From the NCBI GenBank assembly GCA_017608235.1, contig JAFCGI010000007.1, positions 1 through 38,618 on the forward strand: DNA of 38,618 nt. The letters run 5' to 3'. The stretch is from Candidatus Pacearchaeota archaeon (GTDB lineage: Archaea > Nanobdellota > Nanobdellia > UBA10117 > JAFCGI01). Of this stretch, positions 38,052 to 38,618 are shown one piece after another (position 1 is the first letter of the stretch; every line of letters begins with the position of its first letter). The notes under the pieces were generated by a model. The model searched no databases, was not told the origin of the DNA, and saw only the letters and a program-made list of their open reading frames with translations. The position numbers and the translations under genes were made by a program.

Positions 38052-38135
38052 GTTAAGTCGCTGACCATGGGTGGTTGAATGTTGCCCCTGGTACTTACAA
38101 AGTTTTCAGCGACTTAACAGTACCAGGTGCGACAT
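38052..38135 (+). promoter_or_regulatory. Interleaved double hairpin before the scaffold gene
   Basis: GTTAAGTCGCTGA (38052-38064) pairs perfectly with TCAGCGACTTAAC (38106-38118). ATGTTGCCCCTGGTACT (38079-38095), inside that loop, pairs with AGTACCAGGTGCGACAT (38119-38135): 16 of 17 positions pair, with one mismatch and one G-U. The 3' arms abut with no spacer. The two stems cannot both form fully, so this looks like a two-state switch feeding into the terminator at 38138. Confidence 0.75.
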
Positions 38136-38137
38136 TG

Positions 38138-38160
38138 AGTCACTTATAGTGGCTTTTTTT
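38138..38160 (+). terminator. Intrinsic terminator before the scaffold gene
   Basis: AGTCACT (38138-38144) pairs with AGTGGCT (38148-38154, one U-G) over a 3-base loop and is followed by a run of seven T. With the upstream switch it could set how much of the portal-operon RNA continues into scaffold and capsid genes. Confidence 0.8.
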
Positions 38161-38193
38161 AATGTCTGTGCGGACTTTAAACGCATTAATCTT

Positions 38194-38618
38194 ATGGCTG
38201 AAATACAAGATAAGGGGTCTTTAAAAGACGCAGACGAAACTGCTACTTCTCCAGCCCCAGAGGAGGAAACAAACAAAGATGATTCAAAGCTCGGTAAGGA
38301 CGAGTCTAAACTAACAGAATCATCTCAAAACGCTGATGATGCTGGAAGTTCAGAAGCACCAGATGATCCAGTCGTACCATCTGATGATATTGACTACGAG
38401 GCAGAGTACGAAGACGAAAAACAAAAGAGAATAAAAGCTGAAAAGGCTATTGTTAAGCTTAAAAAGCTAAACAAGTCTGACGGTGACGATGAAGATAGTC
38501 CTTTAACTTCTGAAATTATCCAAGAAACCATTAAAAGTGAATTGGATAAGGTTGAAGCACAAAAAGCTGAAGACTTAGTTGACAGCTTTATAGAGGAAAT
38601 GTCTAGTGATGAAAACGA
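38194..38618 (+). CDS. Putative scaffolding protein, N-terminal part (continues at position 2)
   Basis: ATG 38194 opens MAEIQDKGSLKDADETATSP, followed by an acidic Ser/Glu/Pro-rich region and, after about residue 70, a Lys/Glu helix (YEAEYEDEKQKRIKAEKAIV). The frame runs off the window end and continues in frame in the first 433 bases, giving about 247 residues in total. See the entry at 2-433 for the role. Confidence 0.75.
   Translation, partial: MAEIQDKGSLKDADETATSPAPEEETNKDDSKLGKDESKLTESSQNADDAGSSEAPDDPVVPSDDIDYEAEYEDEKQKRIKAEKAIVKLKKLNKSDGDDEDSPLTSEIIQETIKSELDKVEAQKAEDLVDSFIEEMSSDEN
38505..38618. repeat. Terminal redundancy, right copy
   Basis: Identical to bases 1-114; see that entry. 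It shows the window is one full genome unit. Confidence 0.95.

Noticed and set aside
38052-38135. Classical H-type pseudoknot
   Set aside because: The last connecting loop has zero bases across a 13-bp stem, which is not possible if both stems are complete; a switch is more likely.
1-38618. Recoding of TGA
   Set aside because: TGA ends several genes exactly at operon junctions (e.g. 7455, 24076 region overlaps, ATGA couplings), so the standard bacterial code applies.
1-38618. Temperate lifestyle genes
   Set aside because: I find no integrase, attachment-site pair or CI-type repressor; the small HTH protein alone is not enough.

Overview
This window looks like one complete genome of a small tailed phage, probably podovirus-like. 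The first 114 bases are repeated exactly as the last 114, so the molecule is circular or terminally redundant, with about 38,504 unique bases. One gene, the putative scaffold, runs across the ends. The sequence is visibly A+T-rich and nearly all genes lie on the plus strand. Most genes have A/T-only leaders such as TAATATG or ATAATATG and no Shine-Dalgarno motif, while the few promoters seen are sigma70-like (TTGACA, 17 bp, TATAAT-like). TGA is used as a normal stop. The host is uncertain. Non-Shine-Dalgarno starts, TTGACA promoters and secreted-looking fibre proteins with a YQGGTG...APTTGQMLVG module would fit a candidate-phyla (Patescibacteria-type) host, but that is inference.

Layout: (1) 31.4-38.2 kb and on into 0-2 kb is the packaging and head operon: tiny coupled genes, TerS-like protein, TerL (split by an intein), portal, a metallopeptidase-like protein, scaffold, decoration protein and major capsid protein. 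(2) 2-17.2 kb is the virion operon: a DUF559 nuclease, beta-helix protein, coiled-coil protein, fibre-like proteins (two with N-terminal membrane or signal segments), an adaptor-like protein, a large tail protein and two probable ejection proteins. (3) 17.2-20.3 kb holds a minus-strand membrane minigene with its own promoter, then the lysis area: TM/coiled-coil protein, papain-type cysteine peptidase with a peptidoglycan-binding domain, holin-like protein, and an HNH endonuclease. (4) 20.26-20.8 kb is non-coding, G+C-richer and packed with hairpins, ending in terminators and an early promoter. (5) 20.8-31.2 kb is the early region: DnaD-like initiator with iterons inside its gene, a tRNA-like element, small regulators, a recombination set (Sak4-like ATPase, PD-(D/E)XK nuclease, SSB-tail protein, NinB-like, NinG-like), two solenoid repeat proteins, many small membrane and zinc-ribbon proteins and several structured RNAs.

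The most notable points are a class 3 intein in the Walker A motif of TerL, four different families of homing-type endonuclease, one of which has split a NinG-like gene and left an N-terminal fragment beside an intact divergent copy, and repeated interleaved hairpins and structured RNAs between genes. I see no integrase, DNA polymerase, transposon or CRISPR array.
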